A stretch of 12,322 nt of DNA, from assembly GCA_945873675.1 (NCBI GenBank), contig CAMCEP010000057.1, forward strand, positions 1-12,322, read 5' to 3'. Made by a program: the position numbers and the translations under genes. How positions within the stretch are numbered: the first letter of the stretch is position 1; every line of letters starts with the position of its first letter. This document shows positions 1 to 6,287 of this stretch, piece after piece. The notes beneath the pieces were generated by a model. That model ran no database searches and had not been told where the DNA came from. It saw only the letters and a program-made list of their open reading frames with translations. Source of the stretch: Asaia bogorensis. GTDB lineage: Bacteria; Pseudomonadota; Alphaproteobacteria; Acetobacterales; Acetobacteraceae.

Positions 1-92
1 AAGTGGCGCAGGCCATTTATTTCCTGTGTACCGAGGCGTCTTCCTATGTGAATGGCGCGGAAATTCACATCAATGGCGGCCAGCACGTTTAG
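1..92 (+). CDS. Short-chain dehydrogenase/reductase, C-terminal end (partial)
   Basis: Only the last 29 codons are present, in frame from position 3 to the TAG at 90-92. The tail contains a short stretch (ASSYVNGAEIHINGG) that matches the C-terminal signature of classical SDR oxidoreductases and FabG-like 3-oxoacyl-ACP reductases: an S-x-Y-V-x-G-x-x-I-x-x-x-G-G pattern. In that family it forms the last strand near the subunit interface. The NAD(P)-binding glycine motif and the Ser-Tyr-Lys catalytic residues lie outside the window, so substrate and cofactor cannot be judged. The ABC exporter gene starts 13 bp after the stop, so the two may be co-transcribed. Confidence 0.8.
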   Translation, partial: VAQAIYFLCTEASSYVNGAEIHINGGQHV

Positions 93-105
93 GTTGGTTT
101 GACGC

Positions 106-1902
106 GTGACGCCCGCTCCGCGCACCAGCCTTGCCGCCCTTGGCCTGCTTTTGCCGCTACTGAAGTCTTATTGGCCGCGTGTCATTGCCGCCATTGCGGC
201 GCTGTTGCTGGCGGCGGGGCTGACACTCGCGCTTGGCCAGGGCCTCAAGCATCTGATTGATGATGGCTTCGCCGGCGGGCCCGGTGCCTTGGACCGTGCC
301 GCGCTGGTGATGGGCGCCTTGATTACTGCCTTGGCGATCAGCACCACCACGCGATTCTATCTGGTGTCCTGGCTGGGCGAACGGGTGGCTGCGGATTTGC
401 GCCAGCGCTTCTTTGACCATGTCACGGGGCTTTCGCCGAGTTACTTTGAGACGGCGCGCATCGGCGATGTCATGTCGCGCCTGACCGCAGATGTCGGGCT
501 ACTGCAATCGCTGATTGGGTCTGCCATTTCCATGGGCGTGCGCCAGGCCATCACCGGTGTTGGTGCCTTCCTCATGCTGGTGCTGACAAGCGCGAAACTC
601 GCGGGGCTGATTGCGCTGATCCTGCCCATGGTCGTGCTGCCGCTGGTGTTTTTTGGCCGGCGCGAAAGGCGGCTTTCCAAGGCAGCACAGGAAAGAATCG
701 GGGAGCTGGCAGCACAAGCGGAAGAAACGCTGGGCGGCATTCGCGCCATTCAGGCCTTCACGCAGGAAGATCGTGCGCGCACGCGCTTTGCCGCGGGTTC
801 GGAAGAAGCGGTGCGTGCGGCACTCCGGCGCGTATTCTCCCGCAGCTTGCTGATACTGGCGGTGATTTTGCTTGGCTTCGGCGCCATCACCTTCAGCCTT
901 TGGGTGGGTGGGCGCGATGTGATTGAAGGGCGGATTTCGGGCGGCGAGTTATCCGCCTTTGTTTTCTACGCCGTGCTGATGGCTTCTTCCGGCGCCACGG
1001 TCAGCGAGTTATGGGGCGAGATCCAACGCGCGGCGGCGGCCGCGGATAGGCTTGGCGAAGTGCTGGCCATTGAACCCGTCATCGCGGCGCCCGCGAACCC
1101 TTTGCCCCTGCCGCCCGCGCAAGGCCGCGTGGTGTTTGAAGCGGTGACGCTGCGCTACCCGACGCGGCCGGATACTCCGGCGCTCAGTGATTTCAGCCTG
1201 GTGGTGGAGCCGGGGGAGGCGATTGCGCTGGTTGGTCCCTCGGGCGCCGGCAAGACATCGGTGCTGTCCCTGCTGCTGCGGTTTTATGACCCAAGTGCTG
1301 GGCGCATTCTGTTGGATGGGGCGGAGATTACGCGGCTTGACCCGCGCGCACTGCGCACCCGCCTTGGGCTGGTGCCTCAGGAGCCGGTGATTTTCAGTGC
1401 CAGCATTGCCGAAAACATCCGCCTGGGCCGGCCGGATGCCACCGATGCGGAAGTTGCCGCGGCGGCCGAGGCAGCGGCAGCGGCCGACTTCATCGCAGCC
1501 CTGCCGCAGGGCTACGCGACCGAGCTTGGCACACGTGGCGTGACGCTTTCCGGCGGGCAGCGCCAACGCTTGGCGATTGCGCGCGCCATCCTGCGCGACC
1601 CGACGGTGCTGCTGCTGGATGAGGCAACCAGCGCTTTGGATGCGGAAAGCGAATTCGCGGTGCAACAGGCATTAGCGCGGCTGTGCAAGGGGCGCACGAG
1701 CATTACGGTCGCGCATCGGCTTGCCACGGTGCGGCGTGCGGATCGGATTGTTGTGATGGATGCAGGCCGCATCATCGCGACCGGTACGCATGAGGCGCTG
1801 CTGGCCGAAGGCGGGCTTTATGCACGGTTGGCGGCGCTGCAGTTTACGGATGGGGAGGGGCGCGGCTTGGTGCCGTCATCCCAAAGCGCGACGCAGGAAT
1901 AA
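106..1902 (+). CDS. ABC exporter, fused permease-ATPase half-transporter (MsbA-like)
   Basis: This 598-residue protein has the usual length and order of a type IV ABC half-exporter: an N-terminal membrane domain with about six helices (roughly residues 24-45, 63-85, 138-160, 164-184, 247-268 and 281-300), then a nucleotide-binding domain. Visible ATPase motifs are the A-loop Tyr351, Walker A GPSGAGKT at 377-384, Q-loop Gln425, signature LSGGQ at 481-485, Walker B LLLD ending at Asp505 with catalytic Glu506, and the switch His537. All key residues are intact, so it should be an active homodimer in the inner membrane that exports a lipid or other hydrophobic compound. The substrate cannot be read from the sequence. 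The start is a GTG; an in-frame TGA at 100-102 rules out a longer protein. The ribosome binding site is weak. The 3' end overlaps the convergent DehI-like gene by 27 bp. Confidence 0.93.
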   Translation: MTPAPRTSLAALGLLLPLLKSYWPRVIAAIAALLLAAGLTLALGQGLKHLIDDGFAGGPGALDRAALVMGALITALAISTTTRFYLVSWLGERVAADLRQRFFDHVTGLSPSYFETARIGDVMSRLTADVGLLQSLIGSAISMGVRQAITGVGAFLMLVLTSAKLAGLIALILPMVVLPLVFFGRRERRLSKAAQERIGELAAQAEETLGGIRAIQAFTQEDRARTRFAAGSEEAVRAALRRVFSRSLLILAVILLGFGAITFSLWVGGRDVIEGRISGGELSAFVFYAVLMASSGATVSELWGEIQRAAAAADRLGEVLAIEPVIAAPANPLPLPPAQGRVVFEAVTLRYPTRPDTPALSDFSLVVEPGEAIALVGPSGAGKTSVLSLLLRFYDPSAGRILLDGAEITRLDPRALRTRLGLVPQEPVIFSASIAENIRLGRPDATDAEVAAAAEAAAAADFIAALPQGYATELGTRGVTLSGGQRQRLAIARAILRDPTVLLLDEATSALDAESEFAVQQALARLCKGRTSITVAHRLATVRRADRIVVMDAGRIIATGTHEALLAEGGLYARLAALQFTDGEGRGLVPSSQSATQE

Positions 1903-2664
1903 ACCAACCGGCACCATGCCGGGGATGACCTCTCGCACAAAAACCTCAAGCCGTGTCAGGAATTCCGGTAAGGCCGCGGGTGGTGCGGGGGCCGCACCGA
2001 GGGCTGCGATCAGCCCCGGCGCGGCATGGCGTGCGGCTTCCACGGCAGCATTACGCGTGCGCACCAAGCCCTGTTCCGCCTGTAATGGCGCAAGCAATGC
2101 CGGCAGCAGCGCCAGAAAATTCGGCCATAGCGCCAGGTGCAGATAAAGGCTTGGGACCACAGCCGCATCGGATAGCCCATGCGCAGCTGTGAGTGCGCGG
2201 ATTTGCGCCTGTTGCGCGGTCGGTAAGGCGGCTAGCCTTGGCAAAGGTGGGGGCGCCGGCAGCATCGCGCCGCGCGGCGCGCTGGCAGGGCGCTCACCTG
2301 GCGCCACACCTTGCGCACGCAGCAGAATGGCCGAGAGCAAAGCGAGATTTGTCAGATTGCCGCGATTATAGATCTCCACCAAAGCCGCAATCGCCGCGTG
2401 ATCCTGCGGCTTTTGTGATGCGGCAGGTGTTGGCAGCGTGATGGCCGCCGCAATCCCATCCCGCGCAGCCGCTGCCGCACCCGAAGCAAGCGCCGGCGCA
2501 GCCTGCACCCAAAGCCAATCCAACACACCAGGCAAGGCCGCCGCGTGGCGCCAAATAAGGTTCACTTGGCCAATGCCGATACCCTCATTCAGCGCAGCAT
2601 AAATCGCGGCAATCGCGGGCGGGGCTTCCGCTTCGCGGATTTCGGGGAGGCTGGTGGTGGACAT
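1876..2664 (-). CDS. DehI-like all-helical protein lacking the catalytic aspartate
   Basis: This 262-residue Ala/Leu-rich protein has two related halves. Residues about 19-60 (with PGVLDW at 45-50) and 94-115 (IYNRGN at 98-103), then PSLYLHLALWP at 171-181, line up with the group I 2-haloacid dehalogenase DehI of Pseudomonas putida as I remember it. In DehI, Asn114 and Asp189 activate the hydrolytic water. Here Asn103 matches Asn114 and Ser172 matches Ser188, but the Asp189 position is Leu173. The fold assignment is fairly likely; dehalogenase activity is unlikely. No signal peptide is visible, so it is probably cytoplasmic. The ATG is preceded by GAGGAG lying inside the last codons of the upstream racemase-fold gene, which ends 3 bp before it, so the two are probably translated together. 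It could also be an uncharacterised conserved protein sharing only the helical fold. Confidence 0.72.
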   Translation of the reverse strand: MSTTSLPEIREAEAPPAIAAIYAALNEGIGIGQVNLIWRHAAALPGVLDWLWVQAAPALASGAAAAARDGIAAAITLPTPAASQKPQDHAAIAALVEIYNRGNLTNLALLSAILLRAQGVAPGERPASAPRGAMLPAPPPLPRLAALPTAQQAQIRALTAAHGLSDAAVVPSLYLHLALWPNFLALLPALLAPLQAEQGLVRTRNAAVEAARHAAPGLIAALGAAPAPPAALPEFLTRLEVFVREVIPGMVPVGLFLRRALG

Positions 2665-2667
2665 GGA

Positions 2668-3417
2668 TCAATGCTCCTCAAAAATCCGGCCGCAGCCTTC
2701 ATGTTTTTCGGCAATCCCATTGGCGCGCAGCGCATGCCAATAGGTTGCGGCATTGATCGCAAGCACAGGCTTGCCCAACCAAAGCTCGGCGGCCGCCGCC
2801 ACACGGATCATGGAAAGATTGGTGCCCACCTGCACAATCGCATCCACATCATCACCATCAAGCCGCTTCAAGGCCGCCACACATTCAGCGGGCGTCACCT
2901 GCGCAATGCCGGTCCAACTGCGGCATTGCAGCGCAATGTCACGCACCACGCTGAAACCCATATCGCCGAAATAGCGCGCCACTTCCGCATTCATCACCGG
3001 CCAATAAGGCGTCAGCACCGCAAGGCGCCGAATACCGCCAAAGGCATTCAAGGCCGCGGTGCAGGAATGGCTGCCAATGCTGATCCCAAGGCCAGAGACA
3101 TCCCCGACCTGCGCTACGAAATCATCCGCGCCCTTCTGGCCACCAAAGAAGGTAATGGCCGACATGCCCATCACCAGATAATCCGGATGGCAGGTCATGA
3201 CACTCCGCACAGCATCCATCGTATTGCCGCTGATCACCGCAATACCGGCACGAAAGCTTTCATTGGAAACCGCATCCGAATCAGGCGTAAAAATGCGGCT
3301 GTAATGGTTCGTGACACCATCCGGGCGCAGCAGATCATAATCCGGCTGCACCACCGTATTGGTGGAAGGCCCCATCACACCAAAAAGCTTCCGCCAGCCG
3401 AGGATATCGCGGGACAT
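2668..3417 (-). CDS. Arylmalonate decarboxylase/Asp-Glu racemase-fold protein without the usual catalytic cysteines
   Basis: This 249-residue protein matches the AMDase/maleate isomerase branch of the Asp/Glu racemase superfamily in length and motifs. An early GPSTNTVVQPD (16-26) binds a carboxylate in the family. Further motifs are MGMSAITFFGG (83-93), a SHSCTAALNAFGG stretch (116-128), VQVGTNLSM (195-203) and GKPVLAINAATYW (215-227). In Bordetella AMDase, as remembered, the first position is Gly74 and the catalytic Cys188 lies in an SCGG motif. Maleate isomerases and racemases use two cysteines. Here the first site is Gly84 and the second is Val197-Gly198-Thr199, so neither cysteine is present. 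The fold is confident; the reaction is unknown. I chose the ATG at 3417 rather than the 38-codon longer frame because AAGGAG sits at ideal spacing before it and the family alignment begins there. It is the first gene of a two-gene unit with the DehI-like gene. Confidence 0.85.
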   Translation of the reverse strand: MSRDILGWRKLFGVMGPSTNTVVQPDYDLLRPDGVTNHYSRIFTPDSDAVSNESFRAGIAVISGNTMDAVRSVMTCHPDYLVMGMSAITFFGGQKGADDFVAQVGDVSGLGISIGSHSCTAALNAFGGIRRLAVLTPYWPVMNAEVARYFGDMGFSVVRDIALQCRSWTGIAQVTPAECVAALKRLDGDDVDAIVQVGTNLSMIRVAAAAELWLGKPVLAINAATYWHALRANGIAEKHEGCGRIFEEH

Positions 3418-3424
3418 GGGCGCA

Positions 3425-3430
3425 CTCCTT
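3425..3430 (-). promoter_or_regulatory. Shine-Dalgarno site that sets the racemase-fold gene start
   Basis: The minus strand reads AAGGAG here, seven bases before the ATG at 3417. It is the best ribosome binding site in this region and decides between the 249-residue start and a longer open frame reaching back to 3531, which would run through the hairpin element. Confidence 0.75.
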
Positions 3431-3441
3431 GTGAAGATTGC

Positions 3442-3450
3442 ACCATAACA
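3442..3450 (-). promoter_or_regulatory. Possible extended -10 promoter for the racemase-fold/DehI-like unit
   Basis: The minus strand reads TGTTATGGT, a TG-n-TATGGT form of an extended -10 element, 25 bases upstream of the racemase-fold ATG. The matching -35 position falls at the edge of the adjacent stem-loop and has no clear hexamer. This is an inference from pattern only. Confidence 0.3.
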
Positions 3451-3454
3451 GAAA

Positions 3455-3507
3455 CGGGAGGGCTCTGCCCTCCCGCACCCACCCGCCAAGGGCCGAAAGG
3501 CCCTTGG
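3455..3507. repeat. Twin stem-loop element (REP-like)
   Basis: Two perfect 9-bp stems lie 10 bases apart. The first, 3455-3475, pairs CGGGAGGGC with GCCCTCCCG around a TCT loop. The second, 3486-3507, pairs CCAAGGGCC with GGCCCTTGG around GAAA, a GNRA tetraloop. Neither stem is followed by a T-run on either strand, and the element lies between two divergent genes, so a terminator role is unlikely. The arrangement resembles repetitive extragenic palindromes, and G/C-rich twin hairpins of this look are common between genes in GC-rich alphaproteobacteria. Copy number cannot be tested within this window, where only one copy is present. Confidence 0.6.
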
Positions 3508-3537
3508 AACCCGGACATTGGACAGACGCAAATAACG

Positions 3538-3566
3538 TTGACAGTAGTATCTGAAATATGAATGCT
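3538..3566 (+). promoter_or_regulatory. Candidate sigma-70-type promoter for the TPR lipoprotein gene
   Basis: A perfect TTGACA -35 hexamer occupies 3538-3543. With a 17-bp spacer the -10 would be AATGCT at 3561-3566, which matches the consensus at only three positions. The ATG follows at 3599, giving a leader of about 25 bases. The -35 is convincing and the -10 is not. Confidence 0.5.
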
Positions 3567-3598
3567 ACCTTGAGTAGAAACAAGGATGGGGGCTTGAT

Positions 3599-4414
3599 AT
3601 GCGGGTCTTGGTCGTTGCGCTGACAGTGATGCTCTCGGCTTGCGCTATGGAAGAAGGCGCCCAGGCGCCAGCCGCTTCCGCAGCAAACACAAGTTTGGCT
3701 ACAACCTACAATAGCCGCGGCAATGCGCAATTTAATGCGCGCAATTATGCCGCCGCCCTTGCGGATTACGATGCGGCGCTGCGCCTTGCGCCCAATTTTG
3801 CCGGTACGCTACGCAATCGTTGCAATACAAAAATTGCCCTGAATGATCTGGATGGCGCTTTGGCCGATTGCGAAGCGGCAATCCGCATCAGTCCAAATTT
3901 TGCCTATGCCTATACGGACCGCGGCCGCATCCGCGAACGGCAAGGCGATCTGCAATCTGCCCTGAGTGATTATGCTGAGGCAGTGCGCCTTGATCCAAAT
4001 AACGGTGTTGCTCGCAGCAATTTAGCAAGCATCAGGTATCGATTGAACGATGATGCGACAGCCTTGGCCGATGTCAATGAAGCTATCCGCCTAGCACCTG
4101 ACCACGCACGAGCATACAACACACGAGGCATTATCAAACGCCGCATGGGCGACACCGCCGGTGCGCTTGCCGATTACAACCGAGCGATTCAGGTTCAACC
4201 CGATTACGCCATCGCCTACCGCAATCGCGGCCTGCTCCGCATGCAGCAAGGCAATAGCGCCGCCGCAATTGCGGATTACAATCTGGCGCTGCGCCATGAT
4301 CCAAACTACGCCGATGCCTATGAAAGCCGAGGCCGCGCCTATGGCGCCAGGGGCGATCAGGATCGTGCCATCGCCGATTACGACAAGGCCATCGCTTTGC
4401 GTGGCGGTACCTAA
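3599..4414 (+). CDS. Tetratricopeptide-repeat lipoprotein
   Basis: This 271-residue protein begins with a short hydrophobic signal peptide ending in a lipobox, LSAC, with the lipidated cysteine at residue 15. Residues from about 37 to the end are seven tandem 34-residue TPR units, starting near 37, 69, 103, 137, 171, 205 and 239; the last is truncated by the stop. Each unit carries the usual pattern with A-L-x-D-Y/C-x-x-A-I/L-R followed by P-N/D. TPR arrays form a superhelical groove for protein binding, so this is probably a periplasm-facing, membrane-anchored scaffold or assembly factor. The partner is unknown. No catalytic domain is attached. A purine-rich GGATGGGGG lies before the ATG and a TTGACA promoter element lies upstream. 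By eye the gene is less GC-rich than its neighbours. The aminotransferase gene starts 45 bp downstream on the same strand. Confidence 0.88.
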   Translation: MRVLVVALTVMLSACAMEEGAQAPAASAANTSLATTYNSRGNAQFNARNYAAALADYDAALRLAPNFAGTLRNRCNTKIALNDLDGALADCEAAIRISPNFAYAYTDRGRIRERQGDLQSALSDYAEAVRLDPNNGVARSNLASIRYRLNDDATALADVNEAIRLAPDHARAYNTRGIIKRRMGDTAGALADYNRAIQVQPDYAIAYRNRGLLRMQQGNSAAAIADYNLALRHDPNYADAYESRGRAYGARGDQDRAIADYDKAIALRGGT

Positions 4415-4459
4415 ACCCCCACCCTGTCCAACGCGCGGCCCTCGCGCTAAAGCCCCACC

Positions 4460-5623
4460 ATGCGCTTCGAACCCACCCCCCGCCCCGCCCTTGCTGAAAT
4501 CCCCGGCTCCTTGATCCGTGAGGTCTCGGAGGTCGGGCGCTATATGCCCGATGTCATTCCCCTCTGGTTCGGGGAGCCAGATACCGTCACGCCGGATTTC
4601 GTGCGGGAAGCCGCAAAAGCAGCGCTGGATGAAGGCAAAACCTTCTACGCGCCCAATCCTGGCATCCCACCGCTGCGTGAAGCCATCGCATCCTACCTTC
4701 AGCGCAATAATCGCAACGTCGGCACATCACGCATTGCGGTCACGGCATCGGGCGTCAATGCGCTGATGCTGGTGGCGCAGGCGCTGCTCTCACCGGGTGA
4801 TCGCGTGGTCATCCCCGCCCCCGCCTGGCCCAATATGGATGGCATCGCGCGTGTCATGGGCGCAGAAGTAACCGATATGCCGCTTCGCCTCATGAACGGT
4901 ATCTGGCGCGCGGATTTGGATGAATTGCTGGCGGCCATCACGCCCCAAACGAAGCTCCTGTTCCTGAACAGCCCCGGCAATCCCACGGGCTGGACACTGA
5001 CTGCCGAAGAACAGCGCGCCATTCTGGCGAAATGCCGCCAGACCGGCACCTGGATCCTTTCAGATGATGTCTATGAAAGGCTCTATTTCGCCGGCGATGC
5101 CGCGCCGTCCTTCCTTGAAATCGCCGATGAGCAGGATCGCGTGGTCTCAGTCAATTCCTTCTCCAAATCCTGGGCCATGACGGGCTGGCGCTTGGGCTGG
5201 ATTGTGGCGCCGCCGGCAATGATGGATGCCATCGGCAAGCTCAATGAATTCAACATGTCATCCGCGCCCACCTTCATCCAGCATGCAGGTGTGGTGGCGC
5301 TCGACAAGGGCGATGCCTTCATCGCGGAAACCCGCGCGCGGTATTTGAAGGCGCGCGATATCGCCCATGCGGCGCTTTCCGCCGTGCCGGGTGTTACCGC
5401 ACCGCGCCCGGATGGCGCGATGTATCTGTTCCTGAAGGTGGAAGGCTGCACGGATAGCCTCGCTCTCGCGAAATCCCTGCTGCATTCGGCGCGGGTTGGC
5501 ATTGCGCCGGGTGCGGCCTTTGGCGCCGGCGGGGAAGGCCATTTGCGGCTTTGCTTCGCGCAGAGCGAGGCCCGCATCCGCGAAGCCAGCGGGCGTCTGG
5601 CAGAGGCGCTCAGCAAGCGCTGA
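4460..5623 (+). CDS. PLP-dependent class I/II aminotransferase
   Basis: This 387-residue protein has the full length and motif order of fold-type I aminotransferases of the aspartate aminotransferase-like subgroup. Visible residues are FYAPNPGIPPLREAIA (62-77), Asn174 in NSPGNPTGW, Asp202 and Tyr205 in SDDVYE, the Schiff-base Lys236 in NSFSKSWAMTGWRLGW, and Arg363 in HLRLCF, which binds the substrate carboxylate. It should transfer an amino group between an amino acid and a 2-oxoacid in the cytoplasm. The donor is not evident; family members include aspartate, aromatic and branched-chain enzymes. An in-frame TAA at 4448-4450 makes the ATG at 4460 the earliest start, although its ribosome binding site is poor. 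It may be expressed together with the TPR lipoprotein gene. The stop lies 6 bp from the end of the convergent small gene. Confidence 0.92.
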   Translation: MRFEPTPRPALAEIPGSLIREVSEVGRYMPDVIPLWFGEPDTVTPDFVREAAKAALDEGKTFYAPNPGIPPLREAIASYLQRNNRNVGTSRIAVTASGVNALMLVAQALLSPGDRVVIPAPAWPNMDGIARVMGAEVTDMPLRLMNGIWRADLDELLAAITPQTKLLFLNSPGNPTGWTLTAEEQRAILAKCRQTGTWILSDDVYERLYFAGDAAPSFLEIADEQDRVVSVNSFSKSWAMTGWRLGWIVAPPAMMDAIGKLNEFNMSSAPTFIQHAGVVALDKGDAFIAETRARYLKARDIAHAALSAVPGVTAPRPDGAMYLFLKVEGCTDSLALAKSLLHSARVGIAPGAAFGAGGEGHLRLCFAQSEARIREASGRLAEALSKR

Positions 5624-5629
5624 TTGGCA

Positions 5630-5947
5630 CTACCGGCGCAACTCCCCCGCGAATTCCAGAATTTCGCGGGACCGCGTAACCCGGCTGCCCCAAACGCGGT
5701 CAAACTCCGCGATCAACTTGGTCAGCGCGGGTGAACCCGGCAGGGCTTCAACCGCCGCCAGGTTCGGGAATTCATAAAAGGCGAAATGGAGCGATGGGTC
5801 CGTCTTGCTCCAGCAGCGCCAGGCATGGGCAACACCAAAGGCCGACAGCGCATCGGGCAGATGTTCCTTTTCATACCAGGTGTCGAAACTGGGCCGGTCG
5901 GCCGGGTCTGCCACCACGGCGCGCACCATGAAGAAAGCCTTGGACAT
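5630..5947 (-). CDS. Small dimeric alpha/beta-barrel-like protein of unknown function
   Basis: This 105-residue protein starts MSKAFFMVRAVVADP and contains FDTWYEKEHLPDAL (21-34), HAWRCWS (41-47) and FYEFPNLAAVEAL (57-69). The beta-alpha-beta rhythm, the F-x-x-W-Y-x-x-E-H-L-P helix and the later FYEF strand resemble EthD-like and antibiotic-monooxygenase-like dimeric alpha/beta barrels. Many such proteins are uncharacterised or act on small aromatic or polyketide compounds. The pattern supports the fold only; no reaction can be assigned. The start at 5947 is set by AGGAAA five bases upstream (5953-5958). An open frame 24 codons longer exists but would run through the promoter-like region. The gene stands alone, convergent with the aminotransferase, and a candidate operator lies about 50-70 bases upstream. 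Confidence 0.75.
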   Translation of the reverse strand: MSKAFFMVRAVVADPADRPSFDTWYEKEHLPDALSAFGVAHAWRCWSKTDPSLHFAFYEFPNLAAVEALPGSPALTKLIAEFDRVWGSRVTRSREILEFAGELRR

Positions 5948-5987
5948 GCGTGTTTCCTGTATTGAAGGGCCCGGTTGGGCTGTTGCC

Positions 5988-6019
5988 GTTATAGGCGCAT
6001 ATCGCGCTGGCGATATCAA
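5988..6019 (-). promoter_or_regulatory. Candidate promoter with operator palindrome for the 105-residue gene
   Basis: On the minus strand TATAAC (5988-5993) is a good -10 hexamer, 40 bases upstream of the ATG. TTGATA (6014-6019) could be the -35, though the 20-bp spacer is longer than ideal. Between them is a perfect inverted repeat, ATATCGC-4-GCGATAT at 5999-6016, overlapping the spacer and the -35. That placement is typical of a repressor operator. No regulator gene lies next to it. Confidence 0.42.
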
Positions 6020-6271
6020 CTTGGTTGGCTAAGCCCGACCTGCCCAGGCCATGCACGGGAAGCGAACGCACTTGTGCCCGTGGCTGAAGGCCTGCCACAA
6101 TATCTTGGGTGATTGTTATTGAACTGTGCTCCGAGTCGCTCGTTGCTAATTTGTTCCTTTAATGGCGTTTATCTATTTGAAAAATCTAGTAAAAATAATT
6201 AATACCTTTCATTGGCAGTTTCCGCTTTGTTCACGGCTTGCAGAAAGGGTGATCTCTCAGGCCGCGAATCG

Positions 6272-6287
6272 GGTGCCGAAAAGCACC
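6272..6287 (-). terminator. Weak hairpin directly after the MFS transporter stop
   Basis: GGTGC and GCACC pair around a six-base loop (TTTTCG on the minus strand) immediately after the TGA of the MFS gene. The stem is only 5 bp and no T-run follows, so it is at best a poor intrinsic terminator at the end of the lapA-pyrF-trpF-MFS operon. Confidence 0.22.

Larger units (their letters stand above)
5948..6287. other. Gene-free interval with an AT-rich core
   Basis: No convincing gene is seen on either strand. The part nearest 5947 carries the leader, promoter-like sites and an operator-like palindrome for the 105-residue gene. From about 6110 to 6240 the sequence becomes clearly AT-rich (for example TAAAAATAATTAATACC near 6190-6206), unlike everything else in the window. 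I recognise no tRNA, riboswitch or small RNA there. The right end carries a short hairpin just beyond the MFS stop codon. Confidence 0.6.

Noticed and set aside
1009..1665. A 218-codon minus-strand frame
   Set aside because: It lies opposite the ATPase domain of the ABC exporter, whose Walker and signature motifs are intact, and it has no recognisable domain.
3455..3507. Reading the twin hairpins as intrinsic terminators
   Set aside because: Neither stem is followed by a T-run on either strand, and the flanking genes diverge, so there is no transcript to end here.
2545..3561. A 338-codon open frame on the plus strand, rich in His, Arg and Ile
   Set aside because: It is antisense to the racemase-fold and DehI-like genes, which have clear family motifs. 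Its composition is typical of a shadow frame, and it shows no motif or ribosome binding site.
4433..4447. A GCGCG/CGCGC hairpin between the TPR gene and the aminotransferase as a terminator
   Set aside because: The stem is only 5 bp, has no T-run, and is likely by chance in GC-rich sequence.
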